Shown: positions 1 through 13,804, counted from the first letter of the stretch. The stretch is DNA of 64,000 bases from Diphasiastrum complanatum (GCA_029204225.1 CM055095.1:66305940-66369939); one strand, 5' to 3'. Program-made: numbers and translations. The notes: generated by a model from the sequence alone, not told the origin.

Positions 1-1053
1 GCTGACCGTCTAATCGGTCCATTCCTCAATAAATAGTAGATAGTTAGAAAAACTCCAATAACAACTCCAAAACTAATCATCATGACTGAATTTAGGAATC
101 TTGAAATTTTGGTTCTGGTGAAGAGCGTAACTGAGCCTGGACCATGCAAAGGCCTAATTATAGGAGGAAGAACTTTGTCATCGTTCTTTCTGGAAGGTGG
201 TTTGGTAAAGCTTGAATCGGGAATTTCATAACCAGATGTTAGAGCAGGAAGCAAGTCCTCATTCCTGCAATGATCAGTTGAAATCTTACCTGAATCGTTG
301 GTGATGCTCTCCAGACTAGAAGAAATATTTTGGAAACATTTTGATTCTTTATCTCTTGAAGGAAGTGCAAGAAAACTTTCTGCATTCGATTTTGAAAACC
401 TACTCGTAGGCCTCTCCATTAAGGCTTTCTCACTAATAAAGATCAAGGGCTTTTTTGAAGAAGAGACAAATCTAGCAGCTTTGAATTTTGATGCACCAAT
501 ATCCTCATGCAGCTTATGCACAAAGCTACTAGTCCCAGTGCTGGCCTTTCTGAGGATGTACTCCCAAAGGTGAACTTTGTAAACTATTTCTCCAGTTCTA
601 ACATTACAAGACCGCATTTCCATTGAGCTGATGTTTTGACGAGGAAAACCTTTTTCAGCCTCAAAAGCGTACTGGGAGTAATGCGTCCCGATAATCAGGG
701 AAGAATTCTTCACTGTAGCCAACGTCTTCGTGCCAGAGTTCAAAAAGTTCTTATTCATGACCATTGAAGTTTTTCTCTGAAGATGATCCGTGTCCTTTAT
801 GAAGACTTTGTCATTATGTTCTTTGATCAAGGAAACCGTGAAGGATTCCAACGGAAGTAGCGTAGAGTCTGAGCAAGGAGGCGTGCCTTCATCATCTGTC
901 AAATAGGAAGTAAGATCTAATGTTTCTGCTAGCCATCGGAGATTCTGCAAAATGAAGGACAAAGACACTTTAACACAGACCACGAAAAGACGATGAGTCA
1001 ATTTTAGAGTACTTGAGAATTTGGAAAATTGGATCGTTTCAAGAGCTTGCGAT

Positions 1054-1130
<77 letters not shown>

Positions 1131-2199
1131 TGAACCGTAACACTAGGAACAAGAATTCGGAATGATTTAGCCGAGCATAAAGTGATGTTCCTCACCATTT
1201 GCAGATTATCATCCGAACGTGTTGAGGAGGATGCGCCTTTAATACTCAAAAGCACATCCTCCTGTCCTTCTTGTGCAATGTATCTAATCATCAAACTTGC
1301 ATTGCTATCGTGGTTCTCCTCTACAGGAAGCTGGCTTCTATCTGCGTTCATATTGACCAAAGAATGGAGCGAACAAACCAACGCAACATGAAATGGAAAA
1401 ATACAACAGCCGCTTCCGAAATGTTCTTCTGTTGTATGTGCACAGCCATCTGAACAAGTCTGCAGCTTGGTTTCAGAAAACCTGCCAGCCAGAATAAACA
1501 AAGCTCAAATTTCCAAATAGGAATGCATACAACCATGCGAAAGAGTAATAACATGATATGTACCTCCAACTATACTGGTTTTCTAAATGTGACACTCTTG
1601 GATCCAGAATCTGCAAAGCACGGTATTAACGTACAATACTCGCAAATGAAAAAGATTCTGTTAGTTGCAGAACTTAACTCGAGGGAGTATTTCTCTGGTG
1701 CAAAATGCGTTTGCTCTTCATATTAAAACCGCACTCAGAAGTCTATTTCCTATATTGTCCAGAATTTATAAACGTTATCTAATTACCAGCAAGATACGTT
1801 TGCTCTTCAAAACTCTGGTCAAGATGCGTTTGCTCTTGATACCAGAACTGTAGTCAGCATTCTACATTCTATATTGTCCAGGCTCCATAAACCTTATCTT
1901 AACAGCAAGATACGTTTGCTCTTCATATTGCAGATGTTTTCTGAAGCCTGCATGCTATGTCGACTACTTAATTAAGTGAGAGCAAGATGAAAACAAACTT
2001 ACAGTTCACATGTGCATGAGGCTGAAGATAGAACTTCCTCACATGCATTATCCGCTTTAATTGCAAGACCGACTTCATTAGACGCATGACAAATCGATAT
2101 CAGCATCGAATGTGCAACTGCGACCACAAAATGGAAAACAATTTGTGCTTGGAGATGATTCCCTCTGCCATCCATCTCGAAACCCGACGATCTGATCAT
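1..2199 (-). CDS. Unrecognised single-pass membrane protein, N-terminal part (partial gene)
   Basis: Three exons join in phase: 2199-2003, 1481-1196 and 944 to the window edge. Donors are ACT|GTAAGT at 2003 and ATG|GTGAGG at 1196. Acceptors are GGCAG|G at 1481 and TTGCAG|A at 944. Exon 1 ends two bases into a codon and exon 2 supplies the third. Exon 3 stays open for about 314 codons to the edge. The protein starts at ATG 2199, or at the second ATG (M-D-G-R-G) eight codons on, which gives a cleaner signal peptide. The hydrophobic run IVFHFVVAVAHSMLISICHA follows. Next comes a Cys-rich stretch (CTCE, CSDGC, GSGCC), a long polar domain with several N-glycosylation sites, and a membrane segment near the edge (VMMISFGVVIGVFLTIYYLL) followed by Arg residues. 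This predicts a type I protein with a large extracellular or lumenal domain. Any cytosolic part lies outside the window. I do not recognise the family. A receptor-like kinase or an IRE1-like sensor would fit the layout, but no diagnostic motif is present. Confidence 0.72.
1056..1127. repeat. (CT)n microsatellite in intron 2
   Basis: A 72-bp uninterrupted CT run lies inside the 945-1195 intron of the partial membrane-protein gene. On the minus (sense) strand it reads GA. It creates artificial Arg-Glu ORFs. Confidence 0.97.
1690..1935. repeat. Degenerate tandem repeat in intron 1
   Basis: The words GATACGTTTGCTCTTCA (or GATGCG...) recur near 1700, 1793, 1823 and 1908. Between them, copies of 'attctatattgtccag' followed by 'ataaac-ttatct' recur, so about two imperfect units of roughly 110 bp plus partial units are present. 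All of this is within the 1482-2002 intron. Confidence 0.7.
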
Positions 2200-3141
2200 T
2201 TCAAAACAAAACCAGAGTAGTGAGATCGTATCTGTGAAGGTCGAATATGTGCACAGCTTCTGAGCAACTGTACATCCCCGACGAGAAAGGCAGCAAACAA
2301 ACGAAAACGAGACTTCGAGCAGTGGAAGAACAGAGAGATCGCAATAGTCTGCTTTCGACGTACCTTTGGAGCGTGAATTGAATAATAGGAAAGCTAGGAA
2401 AGGAGAAGAAGGCGACCCGTTTGGCCGGTATAGGGCCGGTCAGTACTATAATTGGCTCACAATTGAGACCGGTTCATCCGTGGCCATCCCGGGCATCCGG
2501 TGGGAAACCAGGAAACATAGTATGAAATGAACTTTTATAACTCAGGATTTTTGAGTGTATAAAATAATTTTGATGCAAAAGGAAATAGGGAAAGTAGGCG
2601 ATGGGACCCCCAATCCTTATGGGGAGAGAGTGAGATAGACATAAAGTGAAGCTTCTCCATGTAGGACATTGTCTAGTCATTATGCCATTCATTGAAACAT
2701 GGTGCGCCATAAGTTGAGATTAGCGTATACCCAACCATGACTTAGGGTGGCAGAAGATCATGTAATCACCCTTACGTATTATAGAATGAGCTAGTCAGAT
2801 GACAGCTCTCATTCCATTGTGTAATGCATAGTTGTTGCTTTTCACATGACCTTTATGCAGTGGGATCTGCATTTGCAAAACATAGTCAATGATTTCGAAG
2901 CTGAGCTTTTTGGCATTGCCTTGCAAAGGCAATACTATGTGTTGAGGTAGGTCAATGGAGTTTGGAAAAAAAGTCAACGTTACAAGATATTATGTGGTGG
3001 CAGGTTGAATATGTGAGGCTAAATCCTTAGTTGAAGGCTGAAGTAACATGCATTTGTTGTCAATTTAAAGAAATTACTATGACGTCATGCAAATGATGCA
3101 TGAGGCATAAGCAAAAGCAAAAGGTATTTGAATTTGCATGA

Positions 3142-3143
<2 letters not shown>
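2200..3143. other. Upstream region of the left gene; no further gene seen
   Basis: This holds the 5' flank of the minus-strand gene beginning at 2199. I see no convincing coding region, LTR boundary or strong TATA box. The short open frames here (60-78 codons) lack any family signature. Confidence 0.5.

Positions 3144-3222
<79 letters not shown>
3144..3222. repeat. (CT)n microsatellite
   Basis: Perfect 79-bp CT run in otherwise featureless sequence. Confidence 0.97.
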
Positions 3223-3225
<3 letters not shown>

Positions 3226-4664
3226 TTGCATGCAAACTCACAATTTAATTTCATGAGGTCAACACATCCAGAAAATGAATTGATGCCTTCTCCTGTAAGC
3301 ACACATTCTAGAAAAAAAAGTTTACTTTGATAGGTTGTGTCATTGTATGATGACAAAATTTTGTGGAAAAGCTTCCGCTGCATCATAAGTGACTGGTTTT
3401 GAGATCGGAAGGTGAGACGTAGCGCATTAAATAACTATGGCAGACCTACCAACATTTGTTTATGCCTTCTGGATTGTGCTACGTTTCTCTTCAAAATCAA
3501 AATCAAAATCAATACAATGTACACAAAAACAAGAATAACAAAATCTTGGAACTATATGAGTGCAAATCACACTCACAAATTGCAAAAGCGCTAGTGGAAG
3601 GCTCTTATTAATGTCTAGATCTGACTCAAAAGTTCGACCTTTCCTATTTGCAAAAAGCATCTAGACGGCTTGCTATGAAAGAGCCATCTATTGTTTTCCC
3701 TATCTATGAGATTGTTGCTTTCTTACCATAGGGTGGATCTTCTGTCATTACTTTGAAGCCTTCATCCTTACTAGAGAAAAGAGGTTCCAAATTGAGTTTT
3801 GAGTGCTTGAGAGTGATAGGCTACCTGGAGTTGGCAATTGTAAGTGGAGTTGTGGGAGTTTTTAACGAAGTTTCATAATCGTTGATGCTTAAAGTTTTAG
3901 AGGCTGAGAAAAGAAAAGGAATCTTATCGAGAATGATATATCCCCTTCGAGTTGGGAGTGCTATGAAGAGTACCTGTTCAAGAGGAGAAATGGAAATAAC
4001 ATAAATCAAACTGGACAATGAATCAGATATAGAAGTAAAGGTTGTATTTGATCTATAAGAAATAGTTGAAGGCAAGGAAGCTTCTGAACGAGTGTGAGAA
4101 TTCAAGGATTTGATTATTGTGAGTCTATGAAGAGAAACAACAGCGATTTTAAGAGGGGTGGCTTGAGGCAAAGATTAGTAAGTAGTAGTCGTAGAAGAAG
4201 CTTTAGAGAGTATCAGTACTTTGGGGAATGAAACAAAAGGGGTGGCAAACTGAGATGGAGTCATGAAGATATTGTTGTCAAATCCGTTCTCAGTCTGAGA
4301 AGTTGAGTGGTCACACATAGATATTCATGACAGGGGCAAATTTCAAGATAAATTAAGTCAAAATAAAACTCAAGTAGTATGCTCAATGGTTCCACAAATT
4401 GAGGGAGTCGACTTCTTTGACAAAGGCTCTGCAACAAAAGATTGACTTGTTTCATTGTGCTTCCTACGAATTTCTTTGACCCGCAATCTGTTTCAAAAGT
4501 AATGTGCTTTCAACCTTCACTTTCTTCACTAAGCAAGGAGTGTCATGCTTCATTGCATACACCCTACACTATCGAGTGTTGTATGAAAGATTCAACTAGT
4601 TTAGTCATATTTGCTACATTTGTTTAGTAGGATGATCAATAATTGTTATTTTTAGATCCACAAG
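3223..4664. other. Featureless AT-rich region
   Basis: No recognisable gene. The longest open frames (minus 3821-4171, 116 codons; minus 4261-4455) match no family I know and have no splice-consistent neighbours. Decayed mobile-element sequence is possible. Confidence 0.45.
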
Positions 4665-4867
4665 TGTGAGATATAGTAGCTTACTATAAATGTATGGACA
4701 GCAACAGTACTTTTTTTTTCATGTTTGATCAAGGTCTATTAGAGTTTGCATCTCATTTTATGTGTAGATGCTGATTTTTCTACATTGGCAAGATTGGTGA
4801 TATATTGTTCTTCTAACCAAAGATCATTTTATGGATTTAAATCTTTATGGATCTGAAATCTTTCACA
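4665..4867 (+). mobile_element. Candidate short 5' LTR of a Copia element
   Basis: The stretch begins TGTGA and ends TCACA, a 5-bp terminal inversion. It is followed at 4868 by TGGTATCAAAGATTGTG, a degenerate initiator-Met tRNA primer binding site. A Copia gag fragment starts about 560 bp further on. The left edge is a choice made on the TG...CA rule; no second LTR copy was found. Confidence 0.35.
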
Positions 4868-5425
4868 TGGTATCAAAGATTGTGTTTCGGGTTATGAAGG
4901 AGGCAATGACATCTATCAATGATTTGGAGAAGATATCAATGATAGAGCATGCCAGATTGGATTCTACACCAAAATCGAGTTTCTTGCATATGTAGATTGG
5001 ATCTTTTGTAGATAAAAACCCTATATAGGTTTATAATCTTGATCAATTCTGATTTCTCACATCACATGTTGTGTTTGGCCGATTTTTTTATCATTGGAAT
5101 AGCTAAGTTGTGGCTAATAGATTGCATATCAAGTTTTTGGCATTTGCATATTCATTTTTTTGTGATTTTGTCAAAACCCTATTTTTGATTGTATCTCTAG
5201 ATAGTGAAGTTACTGAACCTCATTTGAGTGTGTTTCAATCTTAGGAAGTGGCAAGAGACATTAGATTGAGGATAGATCATAGGTTGATCAAGATTTCATA
5301 ATTTTATATGTTGATTTGCTTGGTATAAGTGCTAGAAGAGAATTGAGAAGTTTCATATCTTTGTGATTTTCTTTTGAAAACTTTTTTTGTTGTTCAAAGG
5401 AGTGCTTTGTGCAGGTCATTGCTAC

Positions 5426-5898
5426 ATGGCTACATCAAGTGGAGTCATGTTGAAAGCCATAATAGGCTTATCTCAAGTAACTATTCATTGTGGAAAGTGA
5501 GGATGGAATCACTTCTTGAGATGAATGATGTTTTGGATATTATTGTAGGTTTGGAGGAGAGACCAACAATACAACAAGATCAAGTGAGGTATGACAAGAG
5601 GGCCAAGAAGGCTCTCCACATGATCAAGATGAATGTTACCAATGAGCTTCTCAAGGAAGTTGGTAAGAGTATTTCATCTAAGGATGCTTGGGATTCATTG
5701 AAGAAGCTTGATGAATCCAAGTCTACTTCTAGAGTGTTGAATCTAAGAAAGAAAATCTTTTCTTGTTTGAAAAAGAATGAAGAAAGTCGAAATACTTTTA
5801 TTTTGAGAGTGAAAGCATTAAATAATGAGTTGGCTTGCATTGATGAGAGCATTAAGGTCTTGGTGTATTTTGCAGGTTTTGGGGCTCAGAAGCATTAG
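5426..5898 (+). pseudogene. Copia gag fragment (UBN2 domain)
   Basis: An ATG at 5426 (M-A-T-S-S-G) begins a typical Copia gag. A frameshift near 5470 moves the frame, then it continues open: NYSLWKVRMESLL, KKALHMIKMNVTNELLKEV, KDAWDSLKKL and SRVLNLRKKIFS are the classic gag core words (the UBN2 region packages element RNA in cytoplasmic particles). The match ends near 5860 with E-S-I-K-V-L, and unrelated sequence with a stop follows. The zinc knuckle and all of pol are missing. The same subfamily is on the minus strand at 35640-36185. Confidence 0.8.
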
Positions 5899-6189
5899 TG
5901 GGGGGAGTAAAGACATAGTCCCGGAGGCATTAGAAGGCTAGGGCAACATCAGATAGATTGAAAATCTGTTGAGTGAAAAAAGTTTTACAATATTTTTTTT
6001 TAGTCTTTGTGAAAAGTGCTATTTGTCAAAGAGTTGTGCCAAGAAATCTCTCATCTGTTTGTTTGGTGTACTACAAATCACACCAGACAATGTCTAGTAC
6101 TGCCATTTGGATCAATTGACATCAGAACTCCAAAAACCAAAAAAAAAAAAAAAGATGAAGAAATCTATGTCCCAGAAAGAGAAGGCTTA

Positions 6190-7052
6190 AAAACCCTGGC
6201 ATATGATAAAATTTTGTCCAAAAAAAAGAAAGTCTGTGGAAATCCCTAGAGGTAAGGGTAAAACTTTGGAAATTAGAGCTTGATGGGTTGAATTGATGCA
6301 AGAATTTGATCATGAAATCCATTATACAAGAGGTAGATTGAATCAAGTTGCAGATGCTCTTAGTCGGATTGATGAACGGAACGAGTTTTCATTCACCTAT
6401 ATTTCTATGGATCTATATCTTTTGATGAGAGAAAAATATGAAATCGATTCCCATTTTGGTCGTATTTGGAACATTATTCGAACCGAAAAAAATGAGGACT
6501 GTGTTGAGTCGGGTTCACATGGGACTCAACTAACAAAGAAAGATAAGAAGATTGTGGAACAGTATATCATTCGAGATGGATTGCTATTTGGGAATTGAAA
6601 GATTTGTGTGTCTGGCAATGATGATCTCAAACGCAAGGTTTTGTTTGAATGTCATGACATGCCCTGTGCAGGACATCCCAGTATACACAAGTCTCTTGAC
6701 TTGGTCAGAAGAGAGTTTTATTGGCCAAAACTCAAGCCATACGTCGAGTCATATGTGAATAAATACAAGCCATGTCAACTAGCAAAGACCCAACAACTTA
6801 AAGCTGGTAGTTTGTTACATCCGTTGGATATCCTTGACAAGAGATGGGAAAGCATATTGATGGATTTTGTAGTTGGGAACTTTTGAAGACCCAACAACAA
6901 AATGATTCTATTTGGATTGTTGTGGATCAGTTAAATAAGTCAGTTGTGTTCATACCAGTTAAGTCAACTATTAAGACCGCTGATTTTAGCCCAGATCTTT
7001 GTTGAAAGATTATTTTGGTCGTATAAATTGTTGAGTGACATTGTTAGAGATA
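6190..7052 (+). pseudogene. Internally deleted Gypsy remnant (gag end / RNase H end / integrase start)
   Basis: The segment is homologous to two separate parts of the Gypsy copy at 14118-16500. Positions 6190-6275 match its zinc-knuckle/protease-start region. From 6275 (ELMQEFDHEIH, then NQVADALSRI) it matches the end of RNase H and runs into the integrase zinc domain (GHPSIHKSLDLVRREFYWP). Protease, RT and most of RNase H are therefore deleted. One zinc-ligand Cys is replaced: the expected C-x-x-C reads Y-K-P-C. A stop lies at 6597. The integrase core ends at about V-R-D-R-D-P-K near 7050, where a new LTR begins. Clearly dead. Confidence 0.8.
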
Positions 7053-7095
7053 GAGATCCTAAGTCCACAGAGTTAGAATTAAAGTAGAATCACTG

Positions 7096-7330
7096 TGTTA
7101 CTATACTGTGGGTCCTATCAGTGGATAAGGATCAGTTGGCCTCGCCATGAGGCAAGTCGACGGAACACACATCCCGCCAACGACAACCTGGGTCATGCAT
7201 GGGTTGCCTGAGTGAACAACTATATGTACAATGTAATTTCATTTTGAGACAGTTGCTATGTGAGCCTGTTGTGGAGAGTGTTTTCTGTCTGTGTTACTGT
7301 GTAGCATGATTTGTGTTCTTGTGCAAAGCA
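7096..7330 (+). mobile_element. Candidate 5' LTR of second Copia element
   Basis: It starts TGTTAC exactly where the preceding Gypsy integrase homology stops and ends AAAGCA four bases before a perfect primer binding site. At about 235 bp it is short, and no 3' LTR is visible because the element is cut at about 9298. Confidence 0.45.
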
Positions 7331-7334
7331 AAGT

Positions 7335-7347
7335 TGGTATCAGAGCC
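7335..7347 (+). other. Primer binding site, initiator tRNA-Met type
   Basis: TGGTATCAGAGCC matches the 3' end complement of plant initiator tRNA-Met, the usual primer for Copia reverse transcription. It marks the start of the element whose gag opens at 8646. Confidence 0.85.
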
Positions 7348-8645
7348 ATACAGGGAGTGTACACAGTACAACATCGTCGTTGAAGAGAGCTTCGGAAGAA
7401 CTGTCTTCTGAGAGTTCGGGGTTTACGGCGGGTTGAAGACGAAAAGAGAAGCACTGGTGCACGATTTCTAGTTTATAGAGGCTTGCTAAGCTCAGCAGAG
7501 GGATTATTAGCCTGTGCATAGAATTGGACAGGAAAAAATCTGATAAAAAATTGACAATTTTGAAGCCAGCTGAAAATTGAAACCGGGCTTGGGGTTATGG
7601 TTTTTATACATAACTTGTGATTTCTTCGCTGTCTGCTCACCGTCTTGGATGCCGTAAGGACAGGAAGGAAGCTAATCACATTGTCGACCAGCCATGGAGA
7701 GATTTTGAGGTTTATGTCAGAGAATTGTCTCCAGACAGTTAACCTAGCAGATTTGCGGTAAAAATGTGAAAAAAGCCACTTTGTCAAGTTGAGCTATAAT
7801 CATCGTTTCTCCACGGAATTTCTTGAGTGAACACTCTACAGTCTTGGAATCAGTAAGGTGACCCTGCTCCTGGCCTCAAATTGTGCTCAAATCGATCCAC
7901 AGGCGAATTAGATCAAGCAATTTTGAGTGTGGGGAGGCGCGACTGCAGACAGGGAGGTCGCGGGCTGTTCGCGTGCCCAACGTGATGGATGTTGTAGCGT
8001 CTGGAAGGCCATATCGACTGTAGGAGCGCGGTTCAATGCCTTGATGTAGTTTGGACCTTTGGATGAGGTGTCAAATGCATCGACGGTCCAGAACTTGTGA
8101 TGGGAGACAAACTTCGACGACAAGATTTGGTTCAGCCATTGGATGGGCTTTGAACAGGGCCCTGAAGAAGTGAAGTGCATTCTGGCCTTCAACTTCATGA
8201 AAAAATTTTGTACTGAAAGTTGAGTTGGGTCCCTTCACAAGTGAAGAGTGAAGTTTCTTCAAGGTGAAGAAACAGTTCAAAAACTAGAAAAGTCTCTATT
8301 CTTGGGTCCTTTGCCCGTTTTGACCCAAACGAAAGGCTATAACCTCCAAACGAAGGGCACCCCGACTGTACCTGCAAGTATGGTATAGCAAAACAGAGTG
8401 ATTGCAGCGGAGAAAGTGTTCGGAGTACGCTAGAAGTGATTTCACCATTCCACTGGGCACGTTGTTGGGAGTTGACGACTGAGTGCATTTCGGAAGGCGA
8501 CGCCGATTTGGCTTTCAAATTGGTGGAAAAAGCGGCGAGGCCTGGTAAGGGAAAAAGTGCAGGTCATTATTTTCAGCTTCTGACATCACTGTTGGCCTCG
8601 GCATACTGTTCTTAGCCTAAGGCAGAAGTTTCAAGCAGTTTTGCG
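7348..8645 (+). mobile_element. Untranslated leader of Copia element
   Basis: About 1.3 kb between the primer binding site and the gag ATG, without a credible coding frame. The open frames on the minus strand here have no family signature. Confidence 0.55.
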
Positions 8646-9297
8646 ATGACAAACATGGGAGAGTCCATTTTGAGTGAAAGTAGCAAATTGGACAGGATTT
8701 TCAACTATGCAGTGTGGAAATTCAAAATGAAAAACATACTGATGGAGAAAGACGTGAGGGAAGTCGTCACAGGTGATGAGAGAAGGCCACCAAATGAAGC
8801 AGATATCAAAGTGTTCGACAAAAAAATGAGGAAAGCTTTGACCTTTAGTAACTTGTCAATGAAGGATCACATCATTACCCACATTTGTGATACTGTTACA
8901 CCCAGACAGGCATGGGATGTGCTAAAGGAGCAGTTCGAGACGTCAAATCCATCAAGAATCATGTTTCTGAAGTCAAAGTTGAATAGTGCCCGCATGGAGC
9001 AAGGAGAGCACATTCAGACGTACATGACCAGAATCAAGACAATGAGAGATGAACTGCATTCTATTGGTGAGCGCACACGTGATGTGGAGCTGGTGCACAA
9101 TGCATTGTGCGGCATTGCAGAACCCTATCAGATGTTTGTGAGCGGAAAAGCATCAAGAGAAAGATTGCCAACCTTTGATGAGCTCACAAGAATCTTGATG
9201 CAGGAAGAGCAACGGCGAGAAATGGTGAAAGCTAGACATCAAAATACTGACGATCAGGCACTTGCGACACGCCAAAAACAAGGCAAGGGCAATTTAG

Positions 9298-10933
<1,636 letters not shown>

Positions 10934-11061
10934 TTTTGAGATTTTTTAGAGTGTTAGAAATAGAGTTCATCCAATTCAAGTCGAGTTCGTCCGATTCGAG
11001 TCGAGTCTGCATTTAGTCCAATTCGTGTCTGGATAAATTCTCTGAATTCGAGTCGAGTCGA

Positions 11062-11178
<117 letters not shown>

Positions 11179-11179
11179 T

Positions 11180-11788
11180 AAGGACAATCATCCCAGTTTT
11201 GTAGTTTCAACTGGCTCTGTTCCTGTCAATCAGTGTCCAAGGTTCTTACAACATTATGAAGATATCAAGGCTGTAAAGAACAACCATACTATGTATAGAG
11301 ATCATCTTCTCTAGCGGAATAATAATATTTAAGACTCCACAATTCCGACTGGTGAATATATAATAAATGTAGTTAGTACTAAGTAGGTGGATGAACCTCT
11401 CGGGTGCTCCTCAACAGGACAGAGTCTGGTTGTTTTTCCATTTTCATTTGAGCCAAAATGTGTTTTGCATTGGCGAACATAATGGTTGGAGCTCTGTCAT
11501 GGGGCGTTTAATAGGAATATGTTTAGAGATTGGAGGATTGTCCCTATCACTGAGAAGCGCCGGGTCATAGATGATTTAAAGAGACGATTCCCTAATTCCC
11601 TTGAGCACACCTTCAACGATAAAGTAATGATAGATAAGATGTGCATGCTCATGTTGATGAAGGCCAAGTTGAATCTACATTATCCAACAATTAGAGATGT
11701 ACCAAAGGTGCAAATCGAGGCAATTCGTCAAGCATTGCTAGTACTACTCTACTTTTATTTGAATCTTATATAGATCATGTGTGTGAGT

Positions 11789-11887
<99 letters not shown>

Positions 11888-12660
11888 ATGAGTTTTATTT
11901 CATATCACAGGCAAAATATGACTGCTAGTTTTCATTACAGTACTTCAAGGACAAATTGTCGTCCAGTTTTCGTTCATTGAGACAAAGACTCAAGAACGAA
12001 ATTGATAAAGTAGAGGCAGAAAAAAGATGTCGAATGTTGGTCGAGCTGGATATGCGAGCATCAATATGAGACTGGTATGTGTGTATACAACAAAACTTGC
12101 ATTTGTTTACTCCGATATGCGAAACCTCTTTTTTCATGATGTCATTTATTTTTGTCTATTGTTGAGTGCCAAATTTTAGGCACAAGAAAAGAATAGGGCT
12201 CCAACTGTTGCCGAGATCTATGTGGATGCTCAGACTAGTAAAGGTTTTGGCAAACTAAAAGCAGACGAGTTGGATCCTGACCTGTGGCTGAGACTTTGAA
12301 GGTAACACCCAACATGAGATATAATAACATATATTTTTTGAAATTATGGTTTAAATACATTTAGTTTTATAAAATATAATGATGAACATATATATGATTT
12401 TGCATGTAAATTTGATTAGTTATGTTTTTTTTTTTGTGTAGAATGAAGATTTTAATTAATTATATGTCAAGAACAAACCCCGATGACAAAGTAATGAAGA
12501 CTTTAGAAGAAAATAGTCGGGGACGAAAGAGAGTAAGAGGCCTAAGTGTCTATAGAAAAGAGATGCAGTATTCTTCCCAAGTAGATGAAATGAGGAAGGA
12601 GATAGAGAGACAAAGTGAAGAAATGGAAGAACTTCGAAAGACTGTACAAATATAGATGAA
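11180..12660 (+). pseudogene. CACTA (En/Spm) Transposase_24-like protein, degraded
   Basis: Pieces in the right order resemble the plant Ptta/En/Spm (Transposase_24) family. Near 11525 is RDWRIVPITEKRRVIDDLKR, followed by a KVMIDKMCMLMLMKAK region. After an acceptor near 11938 comes YFKDKLSSSFRSLRQRLK. After another acceptor near 12180 comes NRAPTVAEIYVDAQTSKGFG (family pattern 'GR.P.RAE.F..T.KKDG'). After a third acceptor at about 12442 comes NPDDKVMKTLEENSRGRKRV and a C-terminal coiled coil (DEMRKEIERQSEEMEELRKT). Several stops interrupt the exons. Family members travel with CACTA transposons; their role is assumed to be DNA binding or transposition. The CACTA-like end at 13804 supports this. 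No separate TNPD-type transposase is seen. Confidence 0.6.
11779..11883. repeat. Compound microsatellite (GT)n(GA)n, copy 3
   Basis: An impure GT run (to 11840) followed by 43 bp of GA, lying in what appears to be an intron of the Transposase_24-like pseudogene. Confidence 0.95.
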
Positions 12661-12869
12661 GATGATGAAAAGTTTACCCTAGATTAGTTCGCTTTCTCAT
12701 TTCTTCTTTCTCTCTCTCCATCTCTTTCTTTTGAAACTTGGTACGGTCCTAGCTATCTACATAAAGAGAGGGAGAGGGAGAGAGACAAAGAGAGAGAAAG
12801 AGAGAATGAGAAAAAGAGAGAGAATGAGATATATTCCTTATTTCAGTTTTGATCATGCATCATGTTGTT

Positions 12870-13172
12870 GTAGAGGAGGATCCAATGCTACAACAGTTGG
12901 GTTCAGCTCAGCCGTTATCTACTATTAAAGAGATTTAACGTCACTTCTTTTTAAGAGTCTAATTATTGCACATGTACTTTGAGACATAAGACAATGCATG
13001 GGATGTCATACTCTAAATTGTGAAAGCCTTATAAAAAGTATGAACATCATTAGAGAGATAGAGATAAGTTTTCTTACAATTTCATAATCTTTTTCATATG
13101 TCATGTAACGTGCAACTATAGAGAAGGATCCGACGCCACGACAGTCATGTTTAGCTCAACTGTTATCTGAGG
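12870..13172. repeat. Paired ~45-bp repeat in CACTA 3' region
   Basis: GGATCCAATGCTACAACAGT...GTTATCT near 12876 and GGATCCGACGCCACGACAGT...GTTATCT near 13128 are diverged copies of one unit about 250 bp apart. They may belong to the subterminal repeats of the element. Confidence 0.6.
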
Positions 13173-13229
13173 TAAAGAACTTGCTATCAAGGTTTAGGGT
13201 GTATGGTTGGTGATATTTTTTGCAATTTT

Positions 13230-13804
13230 AGCCAACAAATTGTAGGTATTTATTCACAATTTTTTTTTGGCAAAAATTGTGAAAAAATTGCGGAAATTTA
13301 TTTCCGCTATTTTTTCAAAATAGTGTATAAAAATTGCGAAAAATAAATTCACAATTTATATTCTATTGCGAATTTATTTTCCGCATATTTTTTACACTAT
13401 TTTGAAAAAAATTACGAAAATGAATTGTTGTAATTTTTTTTTTCGCAATTTTTGCCACAACAATTGCGGAAATGAATTTCCACAATTTTTTTTTGACAAT
13501 TTTTGCCCAAAAAATCTAGCAAAAAATATCAGTCAAACAAATTGCGGAAACAAATTGTGGAAATAAATCCGTAATTATTATGCCAAAAAATTGCGGGTGG
13601 GTTTCCGCAATTCTTTTATTGTTAATTTAGCCATAAAAATTACGAAAAATTAGCCAAAAAAATTGCGGGTCCGAAATTGCGGATTTGCCAAAAAAATTAA
13701 GAAACCGTTTCCGCAATTTTTTTGGCAAAAAATGGTAAAAACTGCGAAATTTTCGCAATTTTTACTATTTTTTTCAGCAAATTTGGCCACTTTTTCTTGT
13801 AGTA
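13230..13804. mobile_element. CACTA-type 3' end: subterminal inverted repeats and terminal repeat
   Basis: The segment is packed with direct and inverted copies of AATTGCGGAAAT, TTTCCGCAATTTTT and TGCCAAAAAATTGCG. An evident foldback is centred near 13355: GCGGAAATTTATTTCC and TTTTTTCAAAATAGTGTA on the left pair with TTTATTTTCCGC and TACACTATTTTGAAAAAA on the right. The block ends with TTTTTCTTGTAGTA (13791-13804), one base off the reverse complement of the plant CACTA terminus CACTACAAGAAAAA. I could not find the matching left terminus. Confidence 0.6.

Noticed and set aside
1-2199. Naming the left gene IRE1 or a receptor kinase
   Set aside because: The layout fits, but no kinase, RNase or known extracellular motif is inside the window, and the similarities I noticed were a few residues only.
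3821-4171. 116-codon minus-strand frame
   Set aside because: No recognisable domain, no supporting splice sites or neighbours. Could be chance or old transposon.
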